64,000 nt of DNA from Chitinophaga sp. Ak27 (GCF_012726295.1 NZ_JABAOB010000010.1:1-64000); one strand, 5' to 3'. Positions 17,214-25,942 are shown, counted from the stretch's first letter. Program-made: numbers and translations. The notes: generated by a model from the sequence alone, not told the origin.

Positions 17214-18089
17214 ATGCCTCCCGACCTGATTTCATATGCCATCCCTGGATTTGTGCTCCTGATATTGTTGGAGATTATCTTTACCACCATCGATAAAAAG
17301 CACCTGTACGAGCCCAAAGATGCCCTGAGCAGCATTGCCATGGGACTTGGCAACGTATTCATCGGGTTGTTCACCAAGGCCGTTATTTTCGGCATTTACC
17401 TGGCCATTTACCAGTTACGGCTTTTTACCCTGGGGTTTGCCTGGTGGGCATGGGTACTCTGCTTTTTTGCGGACGATTTCAGCTATTATTGGTTCCATAG
17501 ATCCAGCCATACCATCCGTTTCTTCTGGGCTTCTCACGTTATCCACCATTCTTCCCAAAAGTATAACCTGGCTACTGCTTTGCGGCAAAACTGGACAGGC
17601 AATCTCACCGGCACCTTCGTTTTCTGGCTGTGGATGCCGCTCGTAGGCTTCCACCCCGTGATGGTAATGAGCATGCAGGCCATTAGCCTTATTTACCAGT
17701 TCTGGATACATACGGAAGTTATCAACAAGCTACCTGCACCCATCGAGTATATCTTTAATACGCCCTCTCACCATCGCGTGCATCATGGCTCCGACCTCGA
17801 TTACCTCGATCGTAACCATGCCGGCATCCTCATTATCTGGGACAGGATGTTTGGGACGTTTACTGCTGAAAAACAGCGGCCAGTTTATGGTCTCACTAAA
17901 AACATACATACTTACAACCCCTTCCGGATCGCTACACACGAATGGATAGATATCTGGAAAGACCTGCGACAAGCCCATTCCCCCCGGGAAGCCTGGCACT
18001 ATATCTTTGATGCACCAGGATGGAGTGCCGATGGTAGCCGCAAAACCACGCGGCAGCTGCGACAACAGCCACCGCCTTCCGCAGAATAA
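17214..18089 (+). CDS. sterol desaturase / fatty acid hydroxylase family membrane protein
   Basis: 291 aa from ATG 17214. This start is preferred because an earlier in-frame ATG at 17157 would put the N-terminus inside the inverted repeat. Multi-pass membrane protein with the histidine clusters of the non-haem di-iron family: HRSSH, HVIHHSSQKYN and HHRVHHG. These ligate two irons for O2-dependent hydroxylation or desaturation of a lipid. The length is typical of bacterial members. The substrate is unknown; the alkylglycerol monooxygenase-like branch is an alternative label. Single gene between the repeat and the blaI promoter. Confidence 0.9.
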   Translation: MPPDLISYAIPGFVLLILLEIIFTTIDKKHLYEPKDALSSIAMGLGNVFIGLFTKAVIFGIYLAIYQLRLFTLGFAWWAWVLCFFADDFSYYWFHRSSHTIRFFWASHVIHHSSQKYNLATALRQNWTGNLTGTFVFWLWMPLVGFHPVMVMSMQAISLIYQFWIHTEVINKLPAPIEYIFNTPSHHRVHHGSDLDYLDRNHAGILIIWDRMFGTFTAEKQRPVYGLTKNIHTYNPFRIATHEWIDIWKDLRQAHSPREAWHYIFDAPGWSADGSRKTTRQLRQQPPPSAE

Positions 18090-18107
18090 GAAAAAATGCA
18101 GAAATAT

Positions 18108-18137
18108 TTGGCATTTACGAAAACTATCGTACATTTG
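18108..18137 (+). promoter_or_regulatory. promoter of the blaI-like/M56 operon
   Basis: TTG at 18108-18110, 19-bp spacer, TACATTTG at 18130-18137: a perfect Bacteroidota consensus about 50 nt before the start codon, overlapped by the two operators below. Confidence 0.8.
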
Positions 18138-18155
18138 ATTACGAAGATATTCGTA
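18116..18155. promoter_or_regulatory. two TACGA-N6-TCGTA operators, probable BlaI autoregulatory sites
   Basis: Site 1 (18116-18131) sits in the promoter spacer and runs into the -7. Site 2 (18140-18155) sits just past the -7 over the expected transcription start. Both have identical half-sites and spacing, and their centres are 24 bp apart. BlaI/MecI repressors bind such dyads in their own promoters. The assignment to the adjacent BlaI-like protein is inference from position. Confidence 0.75.
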
Positions 18156-18186
18156 CAACAATAATCATCTTTTAATTATCATCGTT

Positions 18187-18576
18187 TTGAAACAGATCCG
18201 GCCTACAGAAAGTGAATTGGAAATTCTGGGTATACTTTGGGAAAAAGGCCCCAGCACCGTTCGTGAGGTACATGATATCTTATCTCAAACGAAAGATGCC
18301 GGTTATACCACTACCCTGAAACTGATGCAGATTATGCATGAGAAAGAACTGCTGCAGCGCGATACCAGCAGTAAAACTCATGTATACACTGCCGCCATTT
18401 CACAGCAAACAACGCAGCAACAGCTATTGAATAAAATGATAGATACTGTTTTTGGCGGTTCGGCCTCCCAGCTGGTTATGCAGGCCCTGGGCCAGCATAA
18501 ATCATCTGAAGAAGAACTGGATAAAATTCGTCAGTATCTGTCAGAGATGGAAAAACAACAAAAGAAAAACAGGTAA
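18187..18576 (+). CDS. BlaI/MecI/CopY family transcriptional repressor
   Basis: 129 aa, TTG start, opening KQIRPTESELEILGILWEKG. The N-terminal 75 residues are the winged helix of the family (GPSTVREVHDILSQTKDAGYTTTLKLMQ); the C-terminal helices should dimerise. In the family, proteolysis initiated by a cognate M56 membrane peptidase lifts repression. That partner gene follows 10 nt downstream. Two dyads in the promoter are the obvious operators. Confidence 0.93.
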   Translation: MKQIRPTESELEILGILWEKGPSTVREVHDILSQTKDAGYTTTLKLMQIMHEKELLQRDTSSKTHVYTAAISQQTTQQQLLNKMIDTVFGGSASQLVMQALGQHKSSEEELDKIRQYLSEMEKQQKKNR

Positions 18577-18586
18577 ATCTATTACC

Positions 18587-20947
18587 ATGCAATTACTACC
18601 TATTACGGGCGATTTTGTACGCGCCCTGGGATGGACGATCCTTCATTCCATGTGGCAGGCATGCTTTATCTATGCCTGCCTGCGGATAGTGTTTAAATTG
18701 TGGCCTCAGGCAGGGGCAAAGATCAAGTATAACTTATCGCTCCTATCCCTCTCGGGCATTTTTACCTGGTTTCTGGCGACCCTGTTCATGCATATTCAAC
18801 GCATTACGGAAGCAAGAGAAGCAGCTGCGCAAATGGTGGATACCGTATACATCACAACGCCGAACCCGGTGGTGTATCATAGCCAGGAACCGCTGGTATG
18901 GCTGCTTCCCAACCTCGAAGGTTATTTTCCTTTCCTGGTTACGCTCTATGTTGCCGGAATGACGATTATGACCATCAAATTGTTGTCTGACCTATTTCAT
19001 TTACAGCGCATCCGCACCACCCATATCGAATCGATGGGCAATGCCTGGGATAAACACCTGGACAAACTTACCGCAAGGTTACAGATTCCCCGCAAGGTGA
19101 AAGTGCTGATCTCACAGCATGTACAGGTACCGGTGATGCTGGGCTTCCTAAAACCACTCATCCTCTTGCCCATAGCCATGGTGAATAACCTCAGCGAAGA
19201 ACAATTGGAAGCGGTATTGCTGCACGAGCTTGCTCACATCAAACGTAATGATTATCTGTTGAATATCTTCCAGTCAATTGTTGAAACAATCCTCTTCTTC
19301 AATCCCTTTATATGGCTGATTTCCAAAGCCATCCGCATTGAAAGAGAACACTGCTGCGACGACCTCGTTATTGCCAGCACCGTTCAACCATTGCAATATG
19401 CTCATGCCCTCGTAGCCCTGGAAGAGTACCGGTTAACCGCCAACCGGCTTACTATGGCTGCGGCAAACAGCAAACAACATCTGTTTCACCGCATTAAACG
19501 CATCATGGAAATGAAGACAAAAAATCTCAATTATAGCCAAAAATTTCTTGCTGTCTTAATCATTGCTACTGGCCTCGTATCCATTGCATGGTTCAATCCC
19601 GCTAAAGGAAAAGAACATAAAACAGCTGAACACCCTGCCGATACTACCGCTCCCAAAAACAATACTGCCCGGGAAACAGGTAAATCTACTTCAGGTACCG
19701 CCAATACTTTCCGTCAACAACTGGATGTTGCCAGTCCTGCACCAGCCGCTAATGCCGTGGAGATGAAAGATGTAGTGTTGCCTGAACCCGCAGGTTCCAT
19801 GAGCCCTCTGGCCCCCCTGCAAACAGGACCTTCTTCATCACTCAGTCCAGTGGCCACCCAGGCTCCGGATCAGTCAATGAACACCCAGATTGACGACGTA
19901 CAAGACCTGAGCGTAGCTAACGTGAAAATACAAGACGTGAAACTAGATAACCTCATCAATCAAAACGTTACTGCCAATGTAAAAGTCAACACCAAAAACT
20001 ACCTCTTCACCCGTAACCAGGTCTTTTACAACGATACCGCTGTAGACCGGGAAGAAATACGCAGACAGATTGTAGCTGCCCAAAAAAGCATCGACGTCGC
20101 TATGAAGCAGCTGAAAAATGTGGATATGAAAAAGGTACAGGAAGATATCCGCATCGCTACCCAAAATATCAATATGGCCAACCTGTCTGCTGAAGTAAAA
20201 AAGGCACAGGCTGAAAGCATGGCTGCCCTGAAAAACATTGACTGGGACAAGCTCACCAATGCTCAACAGGAAGCCGCCAAAGCCCTGAAAAATATCGACT
20301 TCGAAGCCATTAACCGCAATGTTAACAGGAACGTCAACAACGCCTTAAGAAGCATACAGACTGACAGATTCAGCTTTGATACCACCATCGATAAGGAGGA
20401 CGTTCGCAGACAACGCGAAGAAGGCCTGGCTAATGCTGCCAGAGCCAGGGAAGCTGCCCGCAGAACACGGGAAGGCATTGGTCGCACCAGGGAAGGCGCT
20501 CAACGCAACGCGGAAGCCGCCGAAAGAGAAAAAGAAGCAAGAATCAGGGAAAAAGAAGCCAGGATCAGGGAAAAAGAGGCTAGAACCCGGGAAATACAGG
20601 CAGAGAAAAGAAGTAAAGACGCGGCACAACATGAGCAAGACGCCCGCAAAAGGACCGCCGAGGCCGAACAACGCGCCAAAGACGCAGACAAACGCTCCCA
20701 GGAAGCTGCAGAAAGAGCCAAACAAGCTGAAAAAAGATCAGCTGAAGCAGCCGAAAGGGCTAAAAAAAACCAGGAAATGATTGAAAAGATGGCGGCCGAT
20801 AAGCTAATCGACCCATCCAAAAAATATACTATAGAAAAAACCAGCGAAGGTCTGTTCATCAATGGAGTTAAGCAACCAGAAAGCGTTTACGCCAAATATG
20901 AACAATATCTTCAGGGCGGCGGGCATGTGACTATAAAAAAATCATAG
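18587..20947 (+). CDS. BlaR1-type M56 membrane metallopeptidase with a long C-terminal coiled coil
   Basis: 786 aa from ATG 18587. An in-frame start inside blaI was rejected because it is out of context. N-terminal membrane segments flank the M56 zinc peptidase domain; the HEXXH site is LLHELAHIKRND (His213, Glu214, His217), with a Cys-Cys-Asp-Asp motif near 255. A further membrane helix lies at about 318-335. The outer region lacks the penicillin-binding sensor of BlaR1. Instead a Pro/Ser/Thr linker is followed by about 250 residues of charged coiled coil, including three tandem copies of REKEARI near 646-668. The last 40 residues form a small domain (YTIEKTSEGLFINGVKQPE). It should cleave or trigger cleavage of the BlaI-like repressor; the stimulus is unknown. 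Confidence 0.88.
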   Translation: MQLLPITGDFVRALGWTILHSMWQACFIYACLRIVFKLWPQAGAKIKYNLSLLSLSGIFTWFLATLFMHIQRITEAREAAAQMVDTVYITTPNPVVYHSQEPLVWLLPNLEGYFPFLVTLYVAGMTIMTIKLLSDLFHLQRIRTTHIESMGNAWDKHLDKLTARLQIPRKVKVLISQHVQVPVMLGFLKPLILLPIAMVNNLSEEQLEAVLLHELAHIKRNDYLLNIFQSIVETILFFNPFIWLISKAIRIEREHCCDDLVIASTVQPLQYAHALVALEEYRLTANRLTMAAANSKQHLFHRIKRIMEMKTKNLNYSQKFLAVLIIATGLVSIAWFNPAKGKEHKTAEHPADTTAPKNNTARETGKSTSGTANTFRQQLDVASPAPAANAVEMKDVVLPEPAGSMSPLAPLQTGPSSSLSPVATQAPDQSMNTQIDDVQDLSVANVKIQDVKLDNLINQNVTANVKVNTKNYLFTRNQVFYNDTAVDREEIRRQIVAAQKSIDVAMKQLKNVDMKKVQEDIRIATQNINMANLSAEVKKAQAESMAALKNIDWDKLTNAQQEAAKALKNIDFEAINRNVNRNVNNALRSIQTDRFSFDTTIDKEDVRRQREEGLANAARAREAARRTREGIGRTREGAQRNAEAAEREKEARIREKEARIREKEARTREIQAEKRSKDAAQHEQDARKRTAEAEQRAKDADKRSQEAAERAKQAEKRSAEAAERAKKNQEMIEKMAADKLIDPSKKYTIEKTSEGLFINGVKQPESVYAKYEQYLQGGGHVTIKKS

Positions 20948-20996
20948 TGCTCCAATAAAAAGCCGATCACTGCCATTCTATTGCGGATAACACAGG

Positions 20997-21032
20997 TACC
21001 ATTACCGTTCATACGGTAATGGTATTTTTTTT
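20997..21032 (+). terminator. intrinsic terminator of the blaI-like/M56 operon
   Basis: Perfect 12-bp stem (20997-21008 with 21013-21024), 4-nt loop, eight T. Confidence 0.92.
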
Positions 21033-21079
21033 CAAGTGGGTTCACTTACCTTTAGATATATAACTTAATGAAATAGTTT

Positions 21080-22210
21080 ATGAAAGCGTTTTGTATTACA
21101 CTTGCCATGTTTGCCGCCACCGCAGTCAATGCACAGGAAAAAGGCATGGTAATTAACACCCTCGAAAAAGGCCGGATCAACGCCGCCACCCCGGTGAAAA
21201 ACCAAGGCATGACAGGCACCTGCTGGGACTTCTCCTCCACTTCCATGATTGAATCGGAAAGTTTACGTAAAGGATTACCCGAGCTCGATCTGTCTGAAAT
21301 GTTTACGGCCCGTAACGTTTATATAGAAAAAGCCAAGAACTATGTACGGCGCCAGGGCTTTGCCCGCTTCGACGAAGGCGGACTGGCACATGATGTCATT
21401 CGCGCTGTTGCAGCTTATGGCATAGAGCCTGAAAGCGTTTACAGCGGCTTAAAAAATAATGCCGCCATGCATGACCACGGTCAAATGGTGATCGCTATGA
21501 AAAAATACCTGGACAGTATCATTAAGGTATCACCCGTTCCCGACAACTGGGTAAATGAATTTACCGGTATTCTCGATACTTACATGGGTAAGCCCCCTGC
21601 TACCTTCGAATACAATGGAAAAACCTATACGCCGCAGAGCTTTGCCAAAGAAGTGGTAAAGTTTAACGAAGACGACTATGTTTTCCTGACTTCCTTCACC
21701 CATCACCCTTTTTATAAGTCTTTTATTGTAGAGGTGCCTGATAATTTCTCTAATGGCGCGTACTTTAACGTACCGCTGAAAGAGCTCACCAGCATTACTG
21801 AAACTGCGCTGCAAAAAGGCTATACTGTATTATGGGATGCCGATGTAAGTAACAAAGGGTTTGCCGGCAGCCGGGGTTACGCACTGCTTACTTCTTCCAA
21901 TGTTCCCCTGTCCAAGGATAGCATAGACCCTGAAATGCAGGAGCCCAGCTATACCCAGGATTCACGTCAACAACTATACGAAGAATTGATTACGCAGGAT
22001 GACCACCTGATGCATATCACCGGTATTGAAAAAACGCCTAAGGGCAAGACTTTTTTCCTGGTGAAAAATTCCTGGGGTAAGAATGCCAGCCCATTTGGTG
22101 GGTACCTGAATGTTTCTGAGGCTTATTTTGCAGTAAACACCATTACCATTGTAGTGCCTAAAGCTGCTCTGGACAAATCTTTACAAAAGAAATATACCAG
22201 TCTCAACTAA
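21080..22210 (+). CDS. secreted C1 family (papain-like, bleomycin-hydrolase-type) cysteine peptidase
   Basis: 376 aa. Signal peptide ITLAMFAATAVNAQ. The active-site Cys48 is in NQGMTGTCWDFSS. The His309 motif is DDHLMHITG and the Asn330 motif is LVKNSWG. This order and spacing match the C1B aminopeptidase C/bleomycin hydrolase branch, found in the periplasm or surface of Bacteroidota because of its signal peptide. It lacks the propeptide of classical papains. Substrates are probably peptides. Single gene; the downstream inverted repeat separates it from the convergent acylphosphatase. Confidence 0.88.
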   Translation: MKAFCITLAMFAATAVNAQEKGMVINTLEKGRINAATPVKNQGMTGTCWDFSSTSMIESESLRKGLPELDLSEMFTARNVYIEKAKNYVRRQGFARFDEGGLAHDVIRAVAAYGIEPESVYSGLKNNAAMHDHGQMVIAMKKYLDSIIKVSPVPDNWVNEFTGILDTYMGKPPATFEYNGKTYTPQSFAKEVVKFNEDDYVFLTSFTHHPFYKSFIVEVPDNFSNGAYFNVPLKELTSITETALQKGYTVLWDADVSNKGFAGSRGYALLTSSNVPLSKDSIDPEMQEPSYTQDSRQQLYEELITQDDHLMHITGIEKTPKGKTFFLVKNSWGKNASPFGGYLNVSEAYFAVNTITIVVPKAALDKSLQKKYTSLN

Positions 22211-22220
22211 CGCTATCATA

Positions 22221-22295
22221 TGACAAAAGTGCAAAGAAATTTACACGGTGGTATTCAGTTGCGATGCTCCGTAAATTTCTTTGCACCTCTTGTCA
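22221..22295. repeat. long inverted repeat between convergent genes
   Basis: Perfect 16-bp arms (22229-22244 with 22271-22286) around a 26-nt loop, extended by TGACAA (22221-22226) with TTGTCA (22290-22295). It lacks the heptamer structure of the other long inverted repeats. It probably ends transcription from both sides, though no strong T-run follows. Confidence 0.65.
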
Positions 22296-22375
22296 ACCCG
22301 TCACGGTTAACTTTTTCACTACAATTGATGATGGCATAGGTAACTGAACACCTGCTGTTACCGTACCGGGAGGAT

Positions 22376-22663
22376 TTATGAATAAAGGATAGTAAACCCT
22401 TTGATATGTTGTACTTCACCTGTGGTAATGTCTAATTCTTTCACCGCCGCCATCGCCGGACCTGACTTGCACCAGTCTATAAAGGCCTCCATTGCATCTT
22501 CCGACGCCTCTGCCAGGATCCACACGTTTCCATCCAACAGATTTTTTACCTGCCCTTGTACATTCATCGAATCCGCTACGCGTTTAGCATTAGCCCTGAA
22601 TCCCACCCCCTGCACACGACCTTTCACAATAATTTCCTTGTGTACCATTGTTCCTGTTGCCAT
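22376..22663 (-). CDS. acyP: acylphosphatase
   Basis: 95 aa. Family signature VKGRVQGVGFRANAKR with the phosphate-binding loop and catalytic Arg, and the catalytic Asn in VKNLLDGNVWI. It hydrolyses acyl phosphates in the cytosol. Length fits the family; an internal Met at residue 6 is an alternative start. A minus-strand TATCTTTG (plus 22761-22768) is a candidate -7 element about 100 nt upstream. Confidence 0.93.
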   Translation of the reverse strand: MATGTMVHKEIIVKGRVQGVGFRANAKRVADSMNVQGQVKNLLDGNVWILAEASEDAMEAFIDWCKSGPAMAAVKELDITTGEVQHIKGFTILYS

Positions 22664-23187
22664 AAATATTTATAAAATTAGCTAGTATTGGCTTGATGCT
22701 GAATATGTTACATAACAATAACTGCTACATAAACAGCTATTCAAAAAGCCAATTTTCCGGCAAAGATACAAACAACCCAAAGTTTATTCCAAAAGCTGAA
22801 GGGGGATTGAACATTAACAAGGCATTTAACGAACAATTTATCCGAATGAACAAATAGCTTATTGATCTATACAGGATCTTTTCAGATCCAAATATCTGAA
22901 CCAGGCATTACCAGACAGCAGATACGAAGCACCACAGGAAACCGGGGGAACAACGGATCTAATAACATGTTGCATGCTTCGCTTCCATCAGCAGACAGCA
23001 GTTGAAGACTGCAACAGCAACAGTATGAAAGGTGGCTAACTTGAGGGAATCAAACACTGATGAAAATTGATATAGGGGTAATATAGGGGTAAACAAATTA
23101 TTACATCCGCTTACTATATCCGTCTAATTTCATCCATGCTGCGGATCTGCTATCCGCTAATGCCCTGGTCAGATAATCATGAGCTGA
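22664..23187. other. 524-bp region without a supported gene
   Basis: It holds a candidate acylphosphatase promoter element (22761-22768, minus), a perfect tandem duplication of the 11-mer TATAGGGGTAA (23071-23092), and otherwise unremarkable AT-rich sequence. A 54-codon plus-strand frame at 22696-22857 is not credible. Directly after the stop of the 2H gene the same frame stays open for 26 more codons (to about 23101), which is within chance. Confidence 0.6.
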
Positions 23188-23784
23188 CTATGCAGCATAA
23201 TTAAACAATGAACCAACCATATGTTCAATATCTCCAAATACAAAATCTCTTACACGTTCATATTTACCGCCGCTTGCAGGACGTTTCAACAAACTGAAAC
23301 AATGGCAATTGAAACTGCGTACAAATACCTGCTGGGCCAGTGATGGCATAATCATGTTTACCTCTGCATCATGTAATCCCCTGGCCAGCATAATATGCGG
23401 ACGGAAAGATTGCGGCTTCAGCTCAAAAGCCTGCATAATGCTTCGGTGTAACTCCACCAAAGGTTTGGGATTAGCCACATTGATGAAAACACTATTGTTG
23501 CCATCAGCATGACGGTAAGCATCCATCTTGGCCGTATACACCGCAAACCCCGATTGCTTACGCGCTACGCCTTCCAGCATCATCACAAAGTCTTCCTGGA
23601 AACGCTCCGGAAAAGCAGACCTGAACAACGCTACATGAACCGGCGCACCAGACATCCCCGGATCACCCAACTCCGCTGCTACAAACTGACGAACCCGGGT
23701 CACATCCTTAGCCACTGAAGCATCCGGATTCACCACCAACAAATAATCAAATAACTCTTCCGAAATCTCATAATTCGTATTCAT
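23188..23784 (-). CDS. 2'-5' RNA ligase-like (2H superfamily) protein with degenerate motifs
   Basis: 198 aa. The fold pattern is of the LigT/2H phosphoesterase group, with two histidine strands about 90 residues apart: HVALF near residue 50 and PHIMLAR near 130. Canonical active sites are HxT/S-hydrophobic twice; here both Thr/Ser positions are replaced (Ala and Met). Catalysis is therefore doubtful and an RNA- or nucleotide-binding role is possible. Cytosolic, no signal peptide. It is monocistronic, between the acylphosphatase upstream region and the tpiA terminator. Confidence 0.7.
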   Translation of the reverse strand: MNTNYEISEELFDYLLVVNPDASVAKDVTRVRQFVAAELGDPGMSGAPVHVALFRSAFPERFQEDFVMMLEGVARKQSGFAVYTAKMDAYRHADGNNSVFINVANPKPLVELHRSIMQAFELKPQSFRPHIMLARGLHDAEVNMIMPSLAQQVFVRSFNCHCFSLLKRPASGGKYERVRDFVFGDIEHMVGSLFNYAA

Positions 23785-23873
23785 AACCTGATATTTTAAT
23801 TCTTCCTGTTAGAATGACAATACGAATATACAACCTTTTTTCGGAAATACTAATTTTTTTAGCATTTTTTACT

Positions 23874-23905
23874 AAAAAAATACGCAGCTTCACTAACTGC
23901 GTATT
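23874..23905 (-). terminator. intrinsic terminator of tpiA operon
   Basis: On the minus strand a 9-bp stem (plus 23897-23905 with 23879-23887) followed by seven U. An additional A/T inverted repeat (23854-23862 with 23872-23880) overlaps the U-tract. Confidence 0.88.
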
Positions 23906-23919
23906 GCTCAATTATTTAT

Positions 23920-24681
23920 TTATGACAGCTTTTCTATAATAGCTACAAAGTCCGCTGCTACCAAAGAAGCACCACCAATAAGCCCTCCATCTACATCGGC
24001 TTCAGCAAACAGCTCTGCGGCGTTGCCTGGCTTGGCACTGCCTCCGTATAAAATCGTTGTATGTAACGCCGCCTCCCGGCCAAATTTATTAGCAATCTGC
24101 GACCGGATAAAAGCATGCATATCCTGCGCCTGCGCTGCACTGGCCGTTAAACCCGTACCTATCGCCCAGATAGGCTCGTACGCAATCACTACCTGCTTCA
24201 ACTGCTCTACCGTCAGGTGAAACAAACTTTCCTCCAGCTGCTTCGCCACAAAAGCATTCTGTGTTGCTGCCTGCCGTATTTCCAGCGGCTCTCCACAACA
24301 GAAAATAGGCTTCAGTCCATTCGCCAGCGCCTGGTCAATCTTTTTTGCCAGCATTGCATTGCTCTCCTGGAAATATTCCCTTCTCTCAGAGTGACCCAGG
24401 ATCACATAATCCACGCCAATTGATTGCAGCATCTCGGCAGATACTTCACCAGTATAAGCGCCGGATTTTTCACTGTAACAGTTCTGCGCCGCTACGTAAA
24501 AACCAGGATAATTCTTCAGCAAAGACTTTGCCTTCTGCAGATAAGGAAACGGCGTAGCTACCACTACTTCCTGCCCCTCTTTTAACCGGAGCCCAGCCTG
24601 CAGAATGTCGTTAATCAACTGCTCGCCCTGCGCCAGCGTAAGATTCATTTTCCAGTTACCTGCAACAATTTTCTTTCTCAT
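23920..24681 (-). CDS. tpiA: triosephosphate isomerase
   Basis: 253 aa, single TIM barrel. Active-site landmarks: AGNWKMN with the catalytic Lys at the N-terminus, VILGHSERRE with the catalytic His, VIAYEPIWAIGTG with the catalytic Glu, and the phosphate-binding YGGSAKPGNA loop. It interconverts dihydroxyacetone phosphate and glyceraldehyde 3-phosphate in glycolysis. It lies 13 nt downstream of the GlmU-like gene and shares its transcript. Confidence 0.98.
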   Translation of the reverse strand: MRKKIVAGNWKMNLTLAQGEQLINDILQAGLRLKEGQEVVVATPFPYLQKAKSLLKNYPGFYVAAQNCYSEKSGAYTGEVSAEMLQSIGVDYVILGHSERREYFQESNAMLAKKIDQALANGLKPIFCCGEPLEIRQAATQNAFVAKQLEESLFHLTVEQLKQVVIAYEPIWAIGTGLTASAAQAQDMHAFIRSQIANKFGREAALHTTILYGGSAKPGNAAELFAEADVDGGLIGGASLVAADFVAIIEKLS

Positions 24682-24694
24682 AAATACTGTGATA

Positions 24695-25873
24695 TTAAGT
24701 TTTAAGGTCTTTCTGATAAATTAATTCATATACTGTCTCCAGCACACTACTGTCTTTTACTGTTAGCTCCCGTCCTTTCAAAGCCATCCATTTACCTGCG
24801 TCTTTAAGCGCCTCCGGCAAACGATACTGCCCTTCGTCCCCCCAACTGAAAGAAGGCACAAATTTGGGCGGGAAATGCCCGCCAAATACATTGCAGGACA
24901 CCCCTATCACAGTACCGGTATTCAACATGGTGTTGATGCCGCAGCGACTATAATCTCCCATCAGTACCCCACATTTGGTACCCGCCGCCATAGGCTGTCC
25001 CAGGCCCTCCATCCAAACATTCACATCCGATACATTATTCTTCAGGTTGGAACAGGAAGTATTGGCGCCCAGGTTACACCACTCTCCAATCACCGCATCT
25101 CCCAGGTAACCATCATGCCCTTTATTGGAATAACCAAAGAACACACTATTTTTTATCTCTCCCCCCCCTGTACAATAAGGCCCCAGTGTGGTGGCCCCAT
25201 ACGCCTTCGTTCCCATCTTCAACACCGCGCCCTCATTCATCGCCAAAGCTCCCCTGATCAAACACCCCTCCATCACCTGCGCGTCTTTCCCAATATATAT
25301 CGGTCCTGTAGCTGCATTTAATACACTACACTCTACTGTAGCCCCAGGCTCCAGGAAAATATCCGCAGGATGTATGATCTGATTGGTGGATGATATGGGA
25401 GCAGAGGTTCTGCCCGCCGTTAGCAGCTTAAAGTCTGCCCTGATCGCTTTGTCGTTGAGCGCAAAGATATCCCAAGGCTTATAAATTCCCAGTACTTCCC
25501 CCGGATAATTTTTACGTTGCCCATTGGCTAATACCGGCGCCTCCGCTCCTAATACCGCTTTCGCCAGCAAATGATTGTCTTTATACAACTCCTGCTCCGG
25601 CTCCAATGCCAGGACTGCTGCTAAAAAATCTGCATCCGGCAGCAAATGGCCACAGATTAAAATATTCATAGTATCGGGTAACTTATGCTGCAACGGAAAC
25701 TTATCCTGCAGATGCGGTACGGTAAAATGGCTCACTCCTGTACCCAGCCAACGCTCCCATTTTTCCTGTATGGTAAGTATTCCTACTCTGCAGGTGGCAA
25801 CGGGTCTCGTATGCGTAAAGGGGAATAACAGTTCACGTACGGGCGTGTCAATAAGAATGTAATTACGCTCCAT
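24695..25873 (-). CDS. GlmU-like putative sugar nucleotidyltransferase (Bacteroidota type)
   Basis: 392 aa. The N-terminal half is a divergent nucleotidyltransferase-like region (ILIDTPVRELLFPFTHTRPV) without the classical LAAGxGTRM loop. From about residue 180 a left-handed beta-helix of hexapeptide repeats begins (EPGATVECSVL, IYIGKDAQVMEGCLIRG, AVIGEWCNLGANTSCSNL). The family is annotated in Bacteroidota as GlmU-like; activity on UDP-GlcNAc synthesis is unproven. Upstream partner of tpiA. Confidence 0.82.
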   Translation of the reverse strand: MERNYILIDTPVRELLFPFTHTRPVATCRVGILTIQEKWERWLGTGVSHFTVPHLQDKFPLQHKLPDTMNILICGHLLPDADFLAAVLALEPEQELYKDNHLLAKAVLGAEAPVLANGQRKNYPGEVLGIYKPWDIFALNDKAIRADFKLLTAGRTSAPISSTNQIIHPADIFLEPGATVECSVLNAATGPIYIGKDAQVMEGCLIRGALAMNEGAVLKMGTKAYGATTLGPYCTGGGEIKNSVFFGYSNKGHDGYLGDAVIGEWCNLGANTSCSNLKNNVSDVNVWMEGLGQPMAAGTKCGVLMGDYSRCGINTMLNTGTVIGVSCNVFGGHFPPKFVPSFSWGDEGQYRLPEALKDAGKWMALKGRELTVKDSSVLETVYELIYQKDLKT

Positions 25874-25884
25874 AAGGAACTAAA

Positions 25885-25917
25885 ATAAAAAATCCCATCG
25901 ATAAGCCGATGGGATTT
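25885..25917 (-). terminator. intrinsic terminator of rpmE
   Basis: 11-bp stem (plus 25890-25900 with 25907-25917); on the minus strand the 3' arm runs into a U-rich tract. Confidence 0.9.
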
Positions 25918-25942
25918 CCCTAAAAAATATTTTACTTAGCAA

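Noticed and set aside
20517..20590. Short tandem DNA repeats that could be a CRISPR-like array
   Set aside because: They are 21-bp in-frame repeats encoding REKEARI units with no spacers.
20376..20780. Lys/Pro-rich 134-codon frame within the M56 coiled-coil region
   Set aside because: Frame-shifted reading of a repetitive charged coding stretch, not a separate gene.
22696..22857. 54-codon plus-strand frame in the gap upstream of the acylphosphatase
   Set aside because: No ribosome binding site, low-complexity composition, and it overlaps the candidate acylphosphatase promoter.
23102..23187. In-frame 26-codon continuation after the TAG of the 2H gene, as if a longer protein had been cut by a nonsense change
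   Set aside because: An open stretch of 26 codons is expected by chance about a quarter to a third of the time, and no motif is seen.
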